64,000 bases of DNA from a bacterium ADurb.Bin243. Its GTDB lineage: Bacteria > Muiribacteriota > UBA9980. Below are positions 55,701 to 64,000 of the stretch, in pieces. The translations under genes and the position numbers were made by a program. Position 1 is the stretch's first letter. The number at the start of each line of letters is the position of its first letter. The notes beneath the pieces were generated by a model. The model did no database searches, was not told where the DNA came from, and saw nothing but the letters and a program-made list of their open reading frames with translations. Location: contig MWBZ01000004.1 in the NCBI GenBank assembly GCA_002069765.1, positions 1-64,000 on the forward strand, read 5' to 3'.

Positions 55701-58040
55701 GGTTTTTTTTGCCATTTCGCGGAGCGTTTTTATGCCTTTTTCGGCTTCGCGCATGCCCTCGATCTCTATTTCGACGGCTTTTTTCTCGTACAGCAGAACC
55801 TCTTCCGTATTAGACGCCGTTTTTTTCAATTCGTCAATGGTAGAAAGGGCGTCTTTATAATTTTTTATGAATATTTCCTTTTCGAGCTTCTCTTCGAGCA
55901 CGGCCTTGAGGTCGCCTTCCTTCTTTTCTTTAGCCAGTATGACTTTTTTGCTTATTTCGCTCAGGTTTTCTTTATAATGGACCCCGAGCACCCTGTCCAG
56001 AGCGTCTTCGAAATACATGGAACCCGGATATTTTTTGACGATCTGTTCGCAAAGCTCGGCGGCTTTAGAGGCTTCTTTCGGGTTTTTTTCATATTCTTCC
56101 GCCAGCTTGAAAAGCACCTCGTCCTCGCGCATCGGAACTTTTTTCAGGAGCATCTGATAAATTTTGACCGCCTCTCCGGCCTTTTTAAGAACCGGCTGGG
56201 AATAAAGAGCGGCCAGATCGATTCCCGCCTGGTAAATCCATAGCTGGTCGCGGCCTTCGTCTATAAGCTTTTTATAATAGCGGGCCGCTTCGTTATATTC
56301 TATAAGTGCGGTTTCATAAATCTGGGCTATCTGATAAACGGCTTTATCGGCGCGCGGCGAATCGGGAAATTCGGTCAGAAAACGCTTATAAGCGTTAACC
56401 GCCATTTCGTAGTCTTTCAGGTCTTCTTCGTAAATGCGCGCGATCGTGTACATGGCGAATTCGGCCTCGGGGCCTTTTCTGGATTTTTCGATTATCTGTT
56501 CGTATGTTTGAATGGATTTTTTAAACTCGCTGCTTTCATATAACTTTTTTTCCTTGGCGAAAAGCGCGGAATAGCTTTTGTCAAATACTCCGGGCATCTT
56601 CCTGTTTGCAAGATCTTCAAAATCTTTATCGCGGCGGGTTTCTTTTATGGTTTTTTTAACGTCCGCCGCTATAAGCTCGCACGCCCGGGTGTCGTTGAAA
56701 TAATTTATGAACATAAGAGCGGCCCGAAACGCGCACTCTTCGGAATAAAAATCGTCGGCTGCGGTTTTATAGCCGAGAAGATATGCGGAAATTGCGTTAT
56801 TGATCGGGTGCTGTTTCGAATCGTTTTTAATTTCGGAAAGATAATTTTCCAGGCGGGCTTCTTTTTTATAAATATACTTGTGCGCCGAGTTGTCGCGGCT
56901 TAAAAATTTCTGAGTTTCAGGGAGATGCTCGTAATAATATCCCGCATAATAAGCCGCCATAACCGATGAAGAGTCGGAAACCGATTCGTAAAGGATTTTT
57001 TTATAATAGTCCAGCGCTTCGGGAGCCGCCACCTGGGGCGAGTGGAACTGGGCCAGAAGGCCGTAAATAAGGGCCGCGCGGCGCTTGATTTTCTTCATTT
57101 CATCCTCGTCGGCGTAATCGGATTTTTCTTCCATAAGCCTAGCCAGCATGGTTTTAGCCGTTTCTATGTCGGAAAGGTCGTAGGCGAAAATAAGCGACAT
57201 GTTCATAAGCGCGTCGAACTTATAAAGGCCGTCGGGATATTCCTTTAAAACGCGGCGGTAGTAAAGCGTCGCCAGATGCGCGTCCAGAAGATGAAATCCT
57301 TTGAAATATCCGACGAGATATTCAACGGTTTCATTTTTGCTGAATTCATAGCGCGAAGCGGCCATTTTATACGCGTCGATTATTTTTTCTAGAGTGGTAA
57401 GGGTCTGATTGTAAATTTCGGCGATTTTAAATAGTATCTGCTCGCGTTTTCCTTCTGATATGCGCCATTTATAGTAATCCTGATAATTTTCAACGGCCCT
57501 GTCGCGCTCGCCCATAGCCAGGTAGCATTCGGAAATGCGCTCTTTGGAAAGGTTGGCGTATTTCGCTTTAGGATAAAGTTTTATAAGTTTGTTATATGCC
57601 TCTACGGCGTCTTTATAATCTTCGGCCAGCTCTTTTACCAACCCTATAACGAAAAGCGAATAAGAAGGACCGGCTTTTTTTTTGTCTTTGCGGTAGCCCG
57701 ATATTATTTTTTTGAAGCGTTCGCGCTTTTCGCCCGCCAGCGATGATGTATAAAACTTTTTAACGCTGGCTTTTATATCGACCTCGGCGGTCGAGCGGGA
57801 AGTTCCGGCGGCCTTTTTTAACGCTTTTTCGGCCGGCTTATCTTTTGAAACGGCGCGCTCTCCGGCATTAGCCGTTTCTTTTTTTACCGCCGGCGCAGCC
57901 TGGCAGTAAGACGATGAAAATACGGCCGCGAAAATTGAAACGGCGAACAAAAAGCAGGCGGCTGAAAAACATTTTAGCGGCAATCTAAAAATTCCACGCT
58001 TTTGCGGAGGGGTTTTTAAAGCATATATATTCATAGACAT
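52710..58040 (-). CDS. Giant secreted/periplasmic TPR-repeat protein
   Basis: About 1776 residues from ATG 58040; an upstream GTG at 58052 is also possible (AAGGAAG is 11 bases before the ATG). A signal/anchor segment (about 25-48, ending near SSYCQAAPA) precedes a Lys-rich stretch, then long arrays of TPR units of the YfgC/BamD/YbgF type (for example LIKLYPKAKYANLSKERISE, YKRFLTEFPDSPRADKAVYQ). A linker near 885-1010 is Ser/Glu/Gly-rich and carries three SWF-x-K motifs. A second TPR array fills about 1060-1776. Such scaffolds hold envelope or secretion complexes together; the specific partner is unknown. It follows the HerA-TPR gene by 48 bases, probably the same operon. Confidence 0.85.
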   Translation of the reverse strand: MSMNIYALKTPPQKRGIFRLPLKCFSAACFLFAVSIFAAVFSSSYCQAAPAVKKETANAGERAVSKDKPAEKALKKAAGTSRSTAEVDIKASVKKFYTSSLAGEKRERFKKIISGYRKDKKKAGPSYSLFVIGLVKELAEDYKDAVEAYNKLIKLYPKAKYANLSKERISECYLAMGERDRAVENYQDYYKWRISEGKREQILFKIAEIYNQTLTTLEKIIDAYKMAASRYEFSKNETVEYLVGYFKGFHLLDAHLATLYYRRVLKEYPDGLYKFDALMNMSLIFAYDLSDIETAKTMLARLMEEKSDYADEDEMKKIKRRAALIYGLLAQFHSPQVAAPEALDYYKKILYESVSDSSSVMAAYYAGYYYEHLPETQKFLSRDNSAHKYIYKKEARLENYLSEIKNDSKQHPINNAISAYLLGYKTAADDFYSEECAFRAALMFINYFNDTRACELIAADVKKTIKETRRDKDFEDLANRKMPGVFDKSYSALFAKEKKLYESSEFKKSIQTYEQIIEKSRKGPEAEFAMYTIARIYEEDLKDYEMAVNAYKRFLTEFPDSPRADKAVYQIAQIYETALIEYNEAARYYKKLIDEGRDQLWIYQAGIDLAALYSQPVLKKAGEAVKIYQMLLKKVPMREDEVLFKLAEEYEKNPKEASKAAELCEQIVKKYPGSMYFEDALDRVLGVHYKENLSEISKKVILAKEKKEGDLKAVLEEKLEKEIFIKNYKDALSTIDELKKTASNTEEVLLYEKKAVEIEIEGMREAEKGIKTLREMAKKTEDENTLSEILFLLAKTLAAHEKDYKAAVDCYEQVINMKDLHSRTQMMALFEAGLIYAVNLKYYEDAFRCYSMIMSKYESEARAEKLDAKIANLLNIDLNVLQNYLRAIETSAAKEKEKSKAAGEESDKAAGQSGSTSETSLESSEKGGTTEAEAVKKSPVGNNGEEGLLNGLYDYSKKMFGTPGESAGAEKSDYSGAELIDGGLEIPSGRVTAYAEDVSWFRKPSKPLEYSWFQKSVDLSDIGISAPSWFKKGGVSIVKPKSDIDEETYNLRREMALPPVKSSKTNKYLSYIESNPGSPKLPIVMFMLANSYEESGDYEKAAETYRELTAKYSQYPKLVFSAYERHSALLAKEFKQYERALFLIRTMQDKFPQFFNAADELILKVENYRKIAENDKYISENIGDEKSLELMHENAKIYEEKFKDYANAVGYLNKCSSYVSGDTDEIKYKLEAVRICEEKTFDYALAYEELNDILERFPGYENEGEIMYRAASLLIKELKQPKKGVKLLEKFKNTHKSDKKYGDAMILLQSAYEEKQIAEKAETIKTLKEVVPELKLTSETEKEFRRIEVEKKVADLLQIVETSPDDPSNYHYLYYAARLYERDAEEFEKASVYYRKMIQMKVPDDVLIKGITALGAIFETKINKPKKAIELYREFIVKNQPEDVDFLAYLQFKIGECYELLKKRDEAVDAYRKVKFYFPISRWAKTGEDRVAQILASPDKFVSIHEQVLDEDEMMEEKKKADQKKGTFEVALETGEISLSSAEIEIAAEKDPEIKIEKLEALINSLPEKDAKLPGYLIELSKVCEQTKKLDRAAEALKRVIENFPKYPRYYDVALKLAEMYRMANNLDEAIRFYRQIVQESPQYDKTEYVRYTLGTLYIQKQEYIYALEVFQELIDRYQDSLYAKKAQYEKGLVNERYMKDYDAAIQDFENMVNRYFDHENAPDAQIEIGWIYENAKYDLDRAKEAYNKALERFPNTPRRREIIESIERITAKQPK

Positions 58041-58088
58041 CAACGTACGCACTTCCTTACGATAATTAGTAGAGGCGCCGAAGCGGAT

Positions 58089-61052
58089 TTAATTAGACTT
58101 TGACTGGCGCGCCATATTTTCGCAATCTTCGGCTTTTACGAAATCGCCCATTTCCTTGTATGTAAACGCTCTGGAAAGCCAGAGCCGCGGGTCTTCGGCC
58201 GAAACTTTTTCGGCCTTGTAATATTCTTCTATAGCTTCTTCGTATTTTCTTTCCAGCGTGTATGTTTCGCCTTTTACCAGATAGCCCTCCAGCGAGCGCG
58301 GGCGGGCTTTTATAAAAAGGTCCGCGCATTCATGGGCCTTTGCGATATTATTGGTTTTTCTATGCCATTCGGCCTTTTTGAGATTGATTTCGGGATCCGA
58401 AAGAACGCTCAGATAAAGGCGGCTGAAAGCTTCGAGCGCCAGAGCGTACTGATTGAGCTTTTCGTAGCAAAGCCCCAGGTCGTAGTAAAATTTTTCTTCG
58501 GCCTGGCAATCGATGGCTTTAAGCAAAACGTCGCGCTGCTTTTCGTATTCTTTGCCGCTCTCGTAGGTTTTAGAAAGCATATACAGCGCCTCGAGCGAAC
58601 GCGGGTTATATTCGACCGCTTTGATAAACGAAGCGAGGGCCTCTTCTTTTTTGCCTATCGAGTTATATATAAGCCCCTTGACGGCTAGAAGCTTATCGGC
58701 GCCCGGCCGTCCTTCCGCGGGAGAAGAAACCAGCTTCAGGGCGTCTTCGGTTTTTCCGGCGTCCATGAGCATCCTGGCTTTATATGCATAAATACTAGCA
58801 TTTTCCGGATCGACTTTTTTAAGCCTTTCCAGCGTTTCGGAGAGCTTTTCAAAATTTTTAATCTGATAGTAAAGTTCGGCGAGCGAAGCCATGGCCTGCT
58901 CGTCGGAAGGATTGGCCGCTATAACAGTTTCAAGGCTCGCCACGGCGCGTTCGTATTCTTTGAAGCGCATAAAGATCAGCGATGCGAGATAGTCGCATTC
59001 GTAAGAAGAAATCGAGCTCTGCTTCGCGATAGCTTTCGCTTCTTCGAGCAGCTCCAGGCTGTGGGCGTTCTGGCCGAGATAATAATTGATCCTGGCTTCC
59101 ATAAACTTGTATGAATATTTCAAATCTGCATTTTTTAAATGGCTCAGTGCCTTTTTTATTGAATTGTCGGCGGCCAGATAATCTTGAAGCGCTATGTAGA
59201 TCGAAGCCATCAGACGGTAGCCGTTATCGGCCGCCGGCCTTAAAACCACGTATTTTTGGACATTCTGAAGTGCCTCCGGGTTTTTTGACGCGCCGTGATA
59301 GACATCGGCGATGCCGAAATAAGAATCGGCGTATTCCGGGTCGATCTTTACCGACCGCTGGTAAAACTCGAGGGCTTTATCTTTATTGCCGGCCGACCTG
59401 GCTACTTCGCCCATAAAATAAAACGCCCTGGCGTGGCTGTAATCGCCCTGGCCCGTTTTAACGGCGCGGTCGAAAAACGCCACGGCTTCCTTGTGAGAGC
59501 CGAGCGCGAAATAGCATTCGCCGGTAAGGCCCAGCGCCTTTTGCGATTCCGGGTCTTTTAAAAGTACGTTGTGAAAATAAGGTATCGCGGCAGAATATTC
59601 TTTTTTTGCGAGCAGGTTCGCGCCCACCATTATATCGTCCGCGAACAGAAGATTCTTTTTCAATTTTACCAGATCGCCGTAAGTAAGAACTTTATGGAAC
59701 GTCAAAAGCCACCGCTCTTTAAACGCCACTATAGAGCCTTCTTTGGTTTTTGCGATGAAATCCCCTCCGGCCGCCGTTTTAACGAAAGATTCGTAACTTT
59801 CCAGAAAATAAGCCGTAGCCGAGATTCCCTGAATGACCTTGTCGCGGTCCGCTTTAGTCAAAAGCTTTCCGATAAACCATGTGTTGCAGTTGGTAAGGCC
59901 GCGGTAGTCGATATCGCCGGGATTTTGAGTGGCCAGAATGCAGCCCAGCCCGAACGCCCTTCCCTGGCGCAAAAGCAGGTTGATCGAGCTTTTGCTTTCG
60001 TTCTGAATGGGATCGTCCGGAAAAAACGATAGCTTCCCTCCGCCGATTTCGTCTATGTAAAATACCGCGCGAGGCTCCCGCGAATCACCGAGCTTTTTCA
60101 TGTAATTAAAAAGCGTGACCGCGATATTCGACAGCACGAGGTTTCGGTCGTCGAAATTATCGAGCATGGAAAGGTTGAATATATAAAGGTTCGTTTTATC
60201 GCCGGGATTTTTTTCAGCGCTTACAAGGGAGTTCATAATGGAATCTATCGATTCCCCGTCGTACCAGAGCGAATCCGCGCCCACCAGAAGAGTGTTGAGC
60301 CTTCTGATAAGAACCATTTTACGTTCGTCGGAAATAAATTCGCGCACTTTCAGCATTCCGATGCGTTCAAAAGGCACGTCGTATATGGCCTTTATCAAGC
60401 TGACGACGCCGGATTTGCCTTCGAGGTCGGCCCCCGTTTTATATAAATGCAGTATGGCGCTTTCGATAAGAGTTTTTTCCTCGTTCATGGCGCCGGCCGA
60501 AAGTTCGCCGAAAAGCCTTTTGAAAATAACCGAGGCCTGGTTAGATATGTGATTGAGCACCGTTTCAGGTTCGCTTCTCATCAGCTCTTCGAAATTAGCG
60601 GGGGGCGAAGTCAGAAATGAAATTGAAAACTGATCGTAAACGCGGCTTTTAGGCGTAAATATTTTAATATTGGTGCGGTTTCTAAAGTCCTGGATATCTT
60701 TTACGTCAAGCCCGCTTCCGTTGAGCATGAACTTGAATTCGGACAGGTTTTTTTTGATTTTCTCTTTCTGGTCTTCTTCAGAATGGCCTTCCACGAAATC
60801 GCTCACTTCGTTTTCGGAAAGATCGTAAAGCGGCACTTTTAGAGAGCTCAAATCGCCCTTCAGGTCTATTACGACGGCGGGAATCTGGTTTCTGAGAGCC
60901 TCTTCTATAAGGCATTTGCCCAACACTGTTTTTCCGGACCCGGTGGAACCGCAAATAAAAATATGGGTAGTCAGATCGAGCTTATTCAAATAATATTTTT
61001 CAGAAGTAGGTTTGCCGGACTTGATTACCCGGCCTAAAAATAAATCAGACAT
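58089..61052 (-). CDS. HerA/DUF87-type ATPase fused to a long TPR array
   Basis: 987 residues, cytoplasmic. Residues 1-460 form a HerA/FtsK-superfamily ATPase: Walker A GSTGSGKT (35-42), VVIDLKGDLSSL, Walker B AVFYIDEIGG (about 343), and LGCILATQNPGDIDYRGL with NTWFIGKLLTKADRDKVI. From about 470 to the end are about fourteen TPR units (for example YSHARAFYFMGEVARSAGNK, KALEFYQRSVKIDPEYADSY). HerA-like ATPases pump DNA or drive conjugation-like translocation; TPRs recruit partners. No NurA nuclease or conjugation gene is adjacent. AGGCGGA precedes the ATG. Confidence 0.88.
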   Translation of the reverse strand: MSDLFLGRVIKSGKPTSEKYYLNKLDLTTHIFICGSTGSGKTVLGKCLIEEALRNQIPAVVIDLKGDLSSLKVPLYDLSENEVSDFVEGHSEEDQKEKIKKNLSEFKFMLNGSGLDVKDIQDFRNRTNIKIFTPKSRVYDQFSISFLTSPPANFEELMRSEPETVLNHISNQASVIFKRLFGELSAGAMNEEKTLIESAILHLYKTGADLEGKSGVVSLIKAIYDVPFERIGMLKVREFISDERKMVLIRRLNTLLVGADSLWYDGESIDSIMNSLVSAEKNPGDKTNLYIFNLSMLDNFDDRNLVLSNIAVTLFNYMKKLGDSREPRAVFYIDEIGGGKLSFFPDDPIQNESKSSINLLLRQGRAFGLGCILATQNPGDIDYRGLTNCNTWFIGKLLTKADRDKVIQGISATAYFLESYESFVKTAAGGDFIAKTKEGSIVAFKERWLLTFHKVLTYGDLVKLKKNLLFADDIMVGANLLAKKEYSAAIPYFHNVLLKDPESQKALGLTGECYFALGSHKEAVAFFDRAVKTGQGDYSHARAFYFMGEVARSAGNKDKALEFYQRSVKIDPEYADSYFGIADVYHGASKNPEALQNVQKYVVLRPAADNGYRLMASIYIALQDYLAADNSIKKALSHLKNADLKYSYKFMEARINYYLGQNAHSLELLEEAKAIAKQSSISSYECDYLASLIFMRFKEYERAVASLETVIAANPSDEQAMASLAELYYQIKNFEKLSETLERLKKVDPENASIYAYKARMLMDAGKTEDALKLVSSPAEGRPGADKLLAVKGLIYNSIGKKEEALASFIKAVEYNPRSLEALYMLSKTYESGKEYEKQRDVLLKAIDCQAEEKFYYDLGLCYEKLNQYALALEAFSRLYLSVLSDPEINLKKAEWHRKTNNIAKAHECADLFIKARPRSLEGYLVKGETYTLERKYEEAIEEYYKAEKVSAEDPRLWLSRAFTYKEMGDFVKAEDCENMARQSKSN

Positions 61053-61127
61053 AATATCCGCCTTTTAAAAATTTGTGAACGGCAAAGGTTCCGGCGCAGG
61101 CAGGCTGCGCGGTGCAGCAAGCGTAAA

Positions 61128-61595
61128 TTATTTTTTTTCGATTTTATAAGTCTCGCGATTTATGCCCGAAAATTCTTCCACAAGCGAAACGCCGTATGCT
61201 ATAACATATTTTTTGAATATTCCCAGCACCGCATAATTGACCTTCACTTTATCTCCGGGACAGGGATAATAATCGTAAGGATAGAACCTCGTTCTGGGCG
61301 ATAAAATAAGCTCGATAGACGTAGAGTCGCCGCAATCAACAACCATAATAGTTTCGTGAGGGTTAACGGGAGCCGAAACGCTCTCTACGACGCCCGTTAC
61401 CTGGCGCTTAACATCTTTCGGCGCGGCTTCGGGCTTCGCCGTTTCCTGTGAAGCCGCGGGAGCTTTTTCGGGCGCGGCCGCATTTTCCGCCGCGGCGGCC
61501 GGAACCGCGAAAACCGTTAAAACCAAAGCCAGAAATATCAATAAAACCTTTTCGATAGAAGCTCTTTTAAATATCTTTTTCACCGAAATCTTCAT
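61128..61595 (-). CDS. Small secreted protein of unknown function
   Basis: 155 residues. A signal peptide (about 14-36, ending near AAAAE) is followed by an Ala/Pro/Glu/Lys-rich linker (38-64) and a compact beta-rich domain (about 65-150; VTGVVESVSAPVNPHETIMV, GDKVKVNYAVLG) that resembles a small OB-like barrel. GGAAGG is very close to the ATG, so the start is slightly uncertain. Not recognised as a named family. It lies 75 bases upstream of the HerA-TPR gene and may be in its operon. Confidence 0.65.
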   Translation of the reverse strand: MKISVKKIFKRASIEKVLLIFLALVLTVFAVPAAAAENAAAPEKAPAASQETAKPEAAPKDVKRQVTGVVESVSAPVNPHETIMVVDCGDSTSIELILSPRTRFYPYDYYPCPGDKVKVNYAVLGIFKKYVIAYGVSLVEEFSGINRETYKIEKK

Positions 61596-61666
61596 TCCTT
61601 CCGTTTTTCTGATAAGCCGCCGCGCCGCAGGCGCGCTTTTTTATAACCGGCAATCATAATGCTATA

Positions 61667-62833
61667 TTATAAATCAACTGATTTTAAATTACAAGATTTA
61701 TAATAATAATTCAAGATTTTTTTATAATCTCCCCCCTGTTTTTGAATAATCGAAGAGCCGCGAATGCATAACCCGGCGGAATGGCCCATGCCGCGGCCGT
61801 TTAAGACGAACGCACGGAGCCCGTCGTCGTACGCCGCTTCAAAAAAGGGACTTTTAAGCCGCGAAAGGCGGCTTTTTTCAATTTTTGAAATAAACGAATC
61901 AAAGCTGTATTTAAACTTCTTATTTACTATTATAAAATAAGGCGAATGTTGAGCCTGGAGGCTATAAACGGCAAAGCCGAAAAGGCGGCCCAGTTCGTCC
62001 GCCGGATAAATATTGCGCCATTTTTTAGCTTCCGCTCCGCAGAGGCAGGGCTTATTCTCGAAGTAGCCGTCGCCCGATACATAGTGATAAATCTCGGACG
62101 CCCTGGTAACGGATCCCCCGCAGCAGGCGGAATAAAAAACCTCGACCGGAGCCGCGCCGGCGAATAAAGCCATACCGGAAACGTCTTTCACGGCGGAAAG
62201 CGCTTTCAGATAACTTTTGACGGAAAATAGCCCCCGGTAGCTGGCGCAATGCGTTCTGGCGCAGATAAGAAAAGCTTTTTCGCCGGGATGCCTGCAGCCG
62301 GCTCCGCCAGAAAATCTTTTATCGATTTCTTTAAATACGAGCGTGCGGACAAGCACCGCAAGCGCGCGCATAACGTCGGGATTTTGCGTTTCGAGCTCGG
62401 AAATCAAAACCGAGGCGATATATTCTCTAACGGTGAGATAATTTATAAGGCTATAGCCCGATTCGTCTTCGACCGCGGCGAGAAAACCGGGAAACATTAA
62501 AACAGGGCTTTTGCGACTCCCGCCGAGGCGCGCTTTCGAGCAAAAGAAGTCTTTTCCAAAAAACCGCTGAACGCCGCCGCTTGAAATTATTTCTATGTCC
62601 GAAGCGTATTTTTTCCGGTCGATAAGAACGGCTATAGTCGAATCGTCAAAGAGCCCGGACCGCACGAAATATTCCGGCAGCCGCCCGCGCGTAATTTCTT
62701 CGGAAAACGCCGGCGCGATACCTGGAAACGACGAAGAAAAGATAAAAGCGCCGGCGATAATCAATAAAAACTGAAAAAACGCCGGCGCGGCAAAAAAATC
62801 GCGGTCATTAAATGAAAAATTCATTCCACTCAT
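61667..62833 (-). CDS. SpoIID/LytB-domain protein
   Basis: 388 residues. A hydrophobic segment near 20-42 (signal anchor) precedes a SpoIID/LytB domain: VRTLVFKEI, ICARTHCASYRG, VFYSACCGGSVTRASEIY, and the C-terminal signature GRGMGHSAGLCIRGSSIIQK. SpoIID is a lytic transglycosylase acting on denuded glycan strands; in non-sporulating bacteria the family modifies septal or cell-wall peptidoglycan. The start is uncertain (no clear ribosome site before ATG 62833 or 62824). Co-directional with the small membrane protein. Confidence 0.85.
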   Translation of the reverse strand: MSGMNFSFNDRDFFAAPAFFQFLLIIAGAFIFSSSFPGIAPAFSEEITRGRLPEYFVRSGLFDDSTIAVLIDRKKYASDIEIISSGGVQRFFGKDFFCSKARLGGSRKSPVLMFPGFLAAVEDESGYSLINYLTVREYIASVLISELETQNPDVMRALAVLVRTLVFKEIDKRFSGGAGCRHPGEKAFLICARTHCASYRGLFSVKSYLKALSAVKDVSGMALFAGAAPVEVFYSACCGGSVTRASEIYHYVSGDGYFENKPCLCGAEAKKWRNIYPADELGRLFGFAVYSLQAQHSPYFIIVNKKFKYSFDSFISKIEKSRLSRLKSPFFEAAYDDGLRAFVLNGRGMGHSAGLCIRGSSIIQKQGGDYKKILNYYYKSCNLKSVDL

Positions 62834-62866
62834 AATAAGCGTTGTTTTAAAAGCTATAACGCGCTT

Positions 62867-63319
62867 TCAGACGGCTGCGTCGATGGTCTTTATGATTGCG
62901 TATAAAGAATCGCGGTATCTGGCCGCCAGCGACGCTTTATCTATAAGTATTTTTTTATGATAAAAATAACACAGCGCGACTACTATTATATAAAAGCTGA
63001 GGGCGCCGTATATAAAGCTCGAATAGCTGAAATAAGACGCGCCGACGCTGTAGCAGGCGGCCATGAGTATTATTATGAGAAGGTACATAACGCTTTTCGA
63101 AAAAATCATCTGAAAGTCGCGCAGGCTCGATTCCAGTATTTCGTTTTTTTTCATCTGTTCAGCCATGCTGGCGCGGATAATCAAAAACTGCTCCAGAGGG
63201 CGGGAGAAATCCCCCACCCTCATATCGTCGATAATCTGAAGGTCGGCGCGCGGCTTTTCTATTTCGGCCATTATAAGGTTTTTCAGCGACCTCGCGAAAC
63301 CGGTATTGTCTGGCTTCAT
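62867..63319 (-). CDS. Small membrane protein, unknown
   Basis: 150 residues. A polar N-terminal part (about 1-75, charged helix with RADLQIIDDMRVGDFSRPLE), two adjacent TMs (about 73-115) and a short C-terminal tail. No recognised family. Its ATG is 3 bases after the leuS stop, so it is likely translated from the leuS transcript. Confidence 0.6.
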   Translation of the reverse strand: MKPDNTGFARSLKNLIMAEIEKPRADLQIIDDMRVGDFSRPLEQFLIIRASMAEQMKKNEILESSLRDFQMIFSKSVMYLLIIILMAACYSVGASYFSYSSFIYGALSFYIIVVALCYFYHKKILIDKASLAARYRDSLYAIIKTIDAAV

Positions 63320-63322
63320 AGT

Positions 63323-64000
63323 TTATTTCACCACGTAATTAACGATTTTGTCCTTTACGAATACGAATTTGACTACCTGCTTGCCTTCGAGGTTTTTGGC
63401 TATAAATTCGTTGGCGGCGATAAGCTTTTTTACGCTTTCTTCGTCCGCGCCTTTAGGTGCGTTTATGGTGCCGCGAAGCTTTCCGTTTATCTGCACGGGA
63501 ATGCTCACTTCGTCGAGAGCGGCCAGCGCTTCGTCGAAAGACGGCCATTTGCCGCTGAGAAATATCGATTTATCGTTGCCCATAAGGCTCCACAGCTCTT
63601 CGCATACGTGAGGCGCCATGGGTGAAAGCATTACGCACATCGCGGAAATAGTTTCGGCAGAGCATCTGTCGAAATTAGACAGATAGTTTAAAAACTCCAT
63701 GCAGGCGCTTATAAAAGTATTGAACTGAAAAGCGTTGATCCTCTCGCTCGCCGTTTTAACGAACCTGTGGCGGGCGCGCAGCAGCTCTGAAGGCTCCTGA
63801 TAATTTTTATTGCCGGCGTTGTTCACCGCTATTTTATAAAAGCGTTTCAAAAATTTGCTGACGCCGACTATGCCGTCGTCTTTCCATTCGCACATTATAT
63901 CGGGCGGGCCTATGAAAAGCTCGAACATCCTGAGGCAGTCGGAACCGTATTTTTCCACTATCTCGTCGGGATTCACGACGTTTCCTCGGCTTTTGCTCAT
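63323..64000 (-). CDS. leuS: Leucyl-tRNA synthetase, C-terminal part (runs off the right edge)
   Basis: About 225 residues to the window edge. It opens with the class I signature loop MSKSRGNVVNPDE (KMSKS loop), then the anticodon-binding domain (FNTFISACMEFLN region) and the C-terminal domain (QINGKLRGTINAP, KQVVKFVFVKDKIVNYVVK) characteristic of LeuS. Attaches leucine to tRNA-Leu. The 5' two-thirds lies outside the window, so the true start is not visible. Confidence 0.93.
   Translation of the reverse strand: MSKSRGNVVNPDEIVEKYGSDCLRMFELFIGPPDIMCEWKDDGIVGVSKFLKRFYKIAVNNAGNKNYQEPSELLRARHRFVKTASERINAFQFNTFISACMEFLNYLSNFDRCSAETISAMCVMLSPMAPHVCEELWSLMGNDKSIFLSGKWPSFDEALAALDEVSIPVQINGKLRGTINAPKGADEESVKKLIAANEFIAKNLEGKQVVKFVFVKDKIVNYVVK

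Overview
The window reads as chromosomal DNA from a diderm (Gram-negative-type) bacterium. Evidence: an LpxK lipid A kinase, a TonB/ExbB/ExbD set, SpoIID-like wall remodelling, AccA/AccD, a primary sigma factor and MotA/MotB. Some genes are better known from Firmicutes-like lineages: the acetyl branch of diaminopimelate synthesis (DapH), YvcK and CsaB. Together with giant TPR proteins, PD40/TolB-propeller secreted proteins and multi-PAS kinases, this suggests an under-described phylum, perhaps of the Riflebacteria/Wallbacteria kind. That placement is a low-confidence inference; no rRNA is present to test it. Coding density is high. No gap exceeds about 235 bases. I saw no tRNA, rRNA, IS element, CRISPR array or phage gene.

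Layout. 1-151: start of a secreted protein running off the left edge (-). 321-4399 (-): RND/MMPL exporter, a threonine/serine exporter with its two halves in swapped order, and a Rieske ferredoxin. 4518-8145 (+): CHASE2-GAF-GGDEF diguanylate cyclase, then a glycine-rich heptad-repeat secreted protein with its own consensus promoter and terminator. 8236-17808 (-): a five-gene signalling operon (THI5-domain sensor kinase lacking its histidine, an 802-residue secreted coiled-coil protein, Cache-PAS-PAS kinase, CheY-like regulator, hybrid kinase) ending at a bidirectional terminator. 18044-21952 (+): 1302-residue secreted PD40-propeller protein. 22007-26059 (-): TonB, ExbD, ExbB and a zinc-ribbon/M48 protease fusion. 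26182-30433 (-): lysine operon dapH-lysC-lysA-deacetylase. 30553-32428 (+): tungstate-type ABC permease and ATPase without a binding protein. 32417-38349 (-): hydrolase, HEAT-repeat protein, class II aldolase, MalQ, PdxA. 38415-44624 (-): LpxK, CsaB, MotB, MotA, phosphodiester glycosidase. 44743-52527 (-): RpoD, AccA, AccD, pilin-like protein, QueA, YvcK, PilZ protein. 52710-61052 (-): a 1776-residue TPR protein and a HerA-type ATPase fused to TPRs. 61128-64000 (-): small secreted protein, SpoIID-like protein, small membrane protein and the 3' part of leuS.

Promoters resemble the sigma-70 consensus (TTGACA-N17/18-TATAAT, often with an extended TGaTATAAT -10), and ribosome-binding sites are usually GGAGG-like, so several starts could be refined. 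Genes are tightly packed, with several ATGA stop/start overlaps indicating translational coupling. The most unusual items are the HerA-TPR fusion beside the giant TPR protein, the histidine-less THI5 kinase operon with its large secreted partner, and the strongly expressed-looking glycine heptad-repeat protein.
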